Shown in pieces: positions 60,230-64,000 of a stretch of 64,000 nt of DNA; position 1 is the stretch's first letter, and each line of letters opens with the position of its first letter. A model generated the notes under the pieces. That model worked only from the letters and a program-made list of their open reading frames with translations, ran no database searches and was not told where the DNA came from. The stretch comes from Cycas panzhihuaensis (Eukaryota; Cycadophyta). The stretch covers positions 159,037,741 through 159,101,740 of the forward strand of contig CM041465.1 in assembly GCA_023213395.1 (NCBI GenBank), in the 5' to 3' direction. The translations under genes and the position numbers were made by a program.

Positions 60230-61061
60230 TTAATACTCTAATACAATATATTTTTATGCTCTTCCTTTTATCATCTTGGCTAATTTTATGTTTGTCCCAT
60301 CTCTTAAACTAATAATTCTTTTCTCTATGGCCTTCCTTATTGATATAATTACATTTATTAGTGAATTTCTTGTTCTCTTGAAATTATTCCCTAAACCTTT
60401 GTGTAAACTTCTCATCCTAAATGACCTCTCTCCTCTGTGTCTTCATGATTAAGGCATGACTTGACTCAAAACCTCCAAGCATCCCATGATGTATTAACTT
60501 GGCATCCTCTATTAGAATAAGATTTTTTATGATGCCAAATGTCTCTCCCTCCATCATCTTATCTATACCATAGATGATCTAGAAGGTGGAAAAAGTAATA
60601 AGTAATTTTGACATGATTATCATAAAGAATAGTGTATTATTAATCAAATTTGCCTTTAAATCTTCTAGCTTGTTCTTCATATCAGTGGCTTTATTCAATT
60701 ACGTGCTTATGTTGGTCTCATCTTCTACTTTATAATTGAGAAGCTCTAACATTAAAGTTAGACATGTATTCATCTTCTTCTTCTCAAAAGTTTCATACAA
60801 CTTTGCCCAAATTTTATTTTGCTAATTAAGGTTATGAACCAATACCCTCTAGTTTGGAATGAGTGACAATTTTGACAATTTGATGGCCATAATCTACTTC
60901 TCTTAAAGTCATATGAATTCTTTAGGGTCAAGTGGGTTTGTATACACTTTTGCCTTTATTATTATCTAGAGTTAATTCACCATCTATATTAACTTCATGT
61001 TATCCTTTTTCTCACCAAAGTTATTGTTATTAAAGATAACTTTGGTCATCAAATGATCCAT
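60230..61061 (-). pseudogene. Copia4 gag (fossil)
   Basis: ATG at 61061. Frames give NNNNFGEKKDNMKL, KVYTNPLDPKEFI, KIWAKLYETFEKKKMNTCLT, LMLELLNYKVEDETNIST, TDMKNKLEDLKANLINNTLF, GIIKNLILIEDAKLIHHGML (a UBN2-type gag), then a knuckle KCNYINKEGHREKNY near 60350, where the Cys residues are partly lost. Confidence 0.8.
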
Positions 61062-62384
61062 ATCGAGAAATAATCCTAAAAAAATGAGGTAATATCACCA
61101 AACTACTATACTTATAGTCTTGTGAACAATACCCATGTTATTATGTTCACCACCTCTTCAAGTACATCCACTCAGGCACACTAAACAATGGTTATGCAAG
61201 CTAATACCACCCATCAACTATCCACACCTCACCAATAGGCTTTAATATTATTCTTAAAATACTAAAAAAAGGCTAAAAATTATTTTAAATGCCTTAGAAT
61301 ATGCTTCAAATAGAAGATATTATCTCACAATATTAGGTGTATAGTCCTCCAAGTTAGATCTAATCTAAAATGGCTCAAAAAAATGCTCTCAAAAGCCTTC
61401 ATAATACATCAAATAAAAATACTATAAAAGATAACTAGTATAAAAGGCTTTTGGAAAGTTCACTTTATGTGGAATATATCAAAAAGAATATTCTTAAGGG
61501 TTATGACTATTTACAAAGGGCCGCACATCTAATATCATAATTCACATGCTTAATTTCTACTAAACACATGTTATAGATATTGACTAAGTTTTAGACTTTA
61601 TAATATATATCAAACAAAGTCATTTGATATTTCAACATCCACTAAAGCTTCTTCAAAAGCCATGACTATTACATGACCTACGTACATCAACTGAGTGTGA
61701 ACAAACTCCCAAACACTACTCTATTGGTAAAAACACACCTATATAGTCTAACAAACATACACGAAGGTATTTGATCCTATTCTAACTAGCAATCATACTT
61801 ATTATTGTAAAACAAAGAGGTTACATACTTAATAAAGTCGCCCACCTTCAGTACTCAACCATGCATATCAACAAGTCTTAATATAGTTATAAATACTACT
61901 TAACAATCTTAATAATGATAGAAAACCACCTTTACATGATACAATCTCACAATTAGATAAGATATTTATATTTGTTCATATAAAATGGTAAATTTAATGT
62001 CAAATTCAGTGGTACTTTGTTAAGAAAAGAGCCAACTTATATGTATGATGGATGACTATCCTCACCACTACTGAATTTCCATTAGAACATGCTTTGCTAG
62101 CCTCAAACAATCCTACAATTCACCAACTAGCTTCGGATGACCCTTAACAAACCAACTCATTCCATGAAAATGGCTTAAGCATGTGAATTTTAACCCCAAT
62201 AGTACCTTAACCTTATTGATATGTGCGTTTCACCTTCTTAACTACCATTGATCACTATGTCTACTTTAGCAAGTTGTTGGAGAAGATAAATCCTCAAGAA
62301 ATTCTTGGGTTTTGATGGTATCACCTAATAACCAATGATCTCATTACTTTATCCAACTTTGGCCTTAATTGTATAAGACCCTAT
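61062..62384 (-). other. Copia4 leader, no gene seen
   Basis: About 1.3 kb between primer site and gag, AT-rich, no frame of note. Confidence 0.5.
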
Positions 62385-62397
62385 GACTTTAATACCA
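62385..62397 (-). other. Copia4 primer-binding site
   Basis: Minus-strand TGGTATTAAAGTC, a decayed form of TGGTATCAGAGC, adjoining the LTR. Confidence 0.75.
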
Positions 62398-62705
62398 TGT
62401 TAAGAAACATGAATAAACTCATATATGCTTATAATCCACATAATCTTTTTCTATATACAACATGAAAATAAGATAAATATAGAAAATAGTTGCTCAGTAT
62501 ATAGGATATAAGTGGAAAACCCTTTTAGGAAAAAAACCTGCCATAAAGATTTACTGATCATATTGATTACCACTTAATTGATATAAATATATAAAGGCTT
62601 TAGGATATTTATAATCCTTCTAAGAGGTGTCAACTAAAAAGGGTTATGACTCTGCATAACTCATACTATTTTATTAATCACATTAGTTAAACCACCACAT
62701 TAACA
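62398..62705 (-). repeat. Copia4 5' LTR (outer border tentative)
   Basis: Plus-strand start TGTTAAGAAACATGAATAAA resembles the Copia3 LTR start TGTTGGGAAACATAAATGAA. The outer end is placed at CCACATTAACA (minus-strand TGTTAATG) by its form and by the similar length to Copia3, not by a second copy. Confidence 0.6.
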
Positions 62706-64000
62706 TTAATAAGTAGCTTAATAAATAACTGCCACACTATTATATATATTGAACATGCTACATTGTGTTATATGGGTAGAGGTGCTATATCCAAGTCCTT
62801 TTTATGTAGAGTATCATGGATCCTTTTTGGCTCATCATTTTATATCAATTATATTATAATATCGATACTCAATTTCTTCTAAATTTATATCTATATACAC
62901 TTCTATGGAAGTACATATAAAATGGTTCAAGAGGATTGAGTGTTATTAGAATATGTAACATCTTTATACATCTAATTTTTAATATAAACTTATAAACCCA
63001 TATAATTCTACACCCAAAAGTATTAATAAATGTCATCAATATATATATTCATGTACATATCCTATTAGATGATAAAAAGGATTAAGAGATATTATAGGTC
63101 ATCTATGAGGGAAAATAATCTATAAATTATATATACATATCACTTGAGAACTTGGGAGATAAAGGATTCATTTGGATATGTAATTCATTTGATATCATAA
63201 AATGGAGCTCCTAACTCTAACATTCTCCTATGGTTTTTCTCACATTAGGTTTTATAAGTATAAATCTATTGTATCTTATGGTGATGCTTATTATATGCTT
63301 GCTGGTATGATAATACTTTATATATGATTAATTTATTATACATTATTATTATACTTTTGCTATTCTTGATGAGAATATTCTAACATGATATATTATAGAG
63401 AATAAAAAATTATAATATGGTATTAGATCCATGGTGAGAGCTTGGTTATTAGCCATGCTATAAAAGATCTTATGGAGATAGATTGAAGCCTATACATAAG
63501 TAAGTATAAAGCTAGTATAAGCCAATGCAAGAATTTGTTTAAGGAGTATTTTTGATGAGCTAAAATTTGATTATATCAGTGATATGTAATTGAGATCTTG
63601 GGGCATGATAAAGATGTTTAGAGCCACATATGAAAGATGAACTTGCATGAGATAAATACTACACATTGATGGGTATGTTATTTATTGAATTTATATGGAT
63701 ATTTATTTTTAATATATTTTGCACACATATTTAAATCATATACATTTGAACTAGTCCACTAGGATGATGTGATGATGAGAAGAATTATTGCAAGTTACAT
63801 TCACTGATATAAGTTACCCTCTTACAAAAGTGATTGAGACTTTATGAGATCAACCATCTCACCTAATCTCATAATCAATAATAACAAATTAAGTATATTG
63901 AACAATATCAAAATTTAATATCTCATAATTATGATAAATAAGTTATATGCTTATCATTTGATATGTGATAATTTTGAAAGATACATAAGTAGTAAATGAA
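62706..64000. other. AT-rich tail of the window, possible start of another copia
   Basis: No gene seen. TGGTATTAGATCC at 63418-63430 resembles a primer-binding site, and a stretch from 62941 (TGTTATTAGAATATG) to about 63415 could be its LTR. No second LTR or coding sequence supports this. Confidence 0.3.

Larger units (their letters stand above)
54851..62705 (-). mobile_element. Copia4: partial minus-strand Ty1/copia element
   Basis: The 5' LTR (62398-62705), primer site, leader, gag, protease and integrase are present in order; reverse transcriptase, RNase H and 3' LTR are missing. The simplest reading is that Gypsy2 inserted into it and carried the other half beyond position 1. Copia3 (55175-59078) is nested in it. 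Confidence 0.72.

Overview
The window looks like intergenic DNA of a large-genome seed plant, possibly a gymnosperm. That is an inference from its content: nothing but nested, decayed LTR retrotransposons of plant Ty1/copia and Ty3/gypsy types, AT-rich sequence, very long TA microsatellites, and stop codons mostly explained by C-to-T decay of CAG, CAA and CGA codons. I found no host gene, tRNA, rRNA or CRISPR array.

The layout can be read as a stack of insertions. The oldest visible layer is a minus-strand copia element ('Copia4', 5' LTR at 62398-62705, gag to integrase down to about 59100). It appears to be cut on its left by a large minus-strand gypsy element ('Gypsy2', from about 54850 leftwards to beyond position 1). 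Copia4 also carries a short minus-strand copia derivative ('Copia3', 55175-59078, target duplication ACCAT). Gypsy2 carries three insertions: a roughly 294-bp miniature LTR element (11-304) in its 3' LTR; a plus-strand copia ('CopiaA', 3602-14073, duplication GAGTG), itself split by a minus-strand relative ('CopiaB', 7692-12838); and a plus-strand gypsy giant ('Gypsy1', 17892-45598, duplication TCTGG/TTTGG). Gypsy1 is in turn split by a plus-strand copia ('Copia1', 20816-29203, duplication AAGTG) and holds a truncated minus-strand copia (about 37296-38617).

Gypsy1 and Gypsy2 share an unusual plan: gag, protease, reverse transcriptase, RNase H and integrase, then a second RNase H-like domain downstream of integrase, antisense ORF fossils, short tandem repeats built on a GAGCCTAAACTA-like word, and long LTRs. 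This matches the Tat/Ogre-type branch of plant gypsy elements. The extra RNase H and the antisense genes are the most interesting biology here.

Two TA microsatellites stand out. One of about 0.88 kb (2612-3495) lies inside Gypsy2. One of about 0.62 kb (44466-45088) lies inside the 3' LTR of Gypsy1 at a place where the 5' LTR has only a short A-rich/GATATTG stretch. All genes listed are pseudogenes. Coordinates of LTRs with target duplications are exact to a few bases; domain borders inside decayed genes are approximate.
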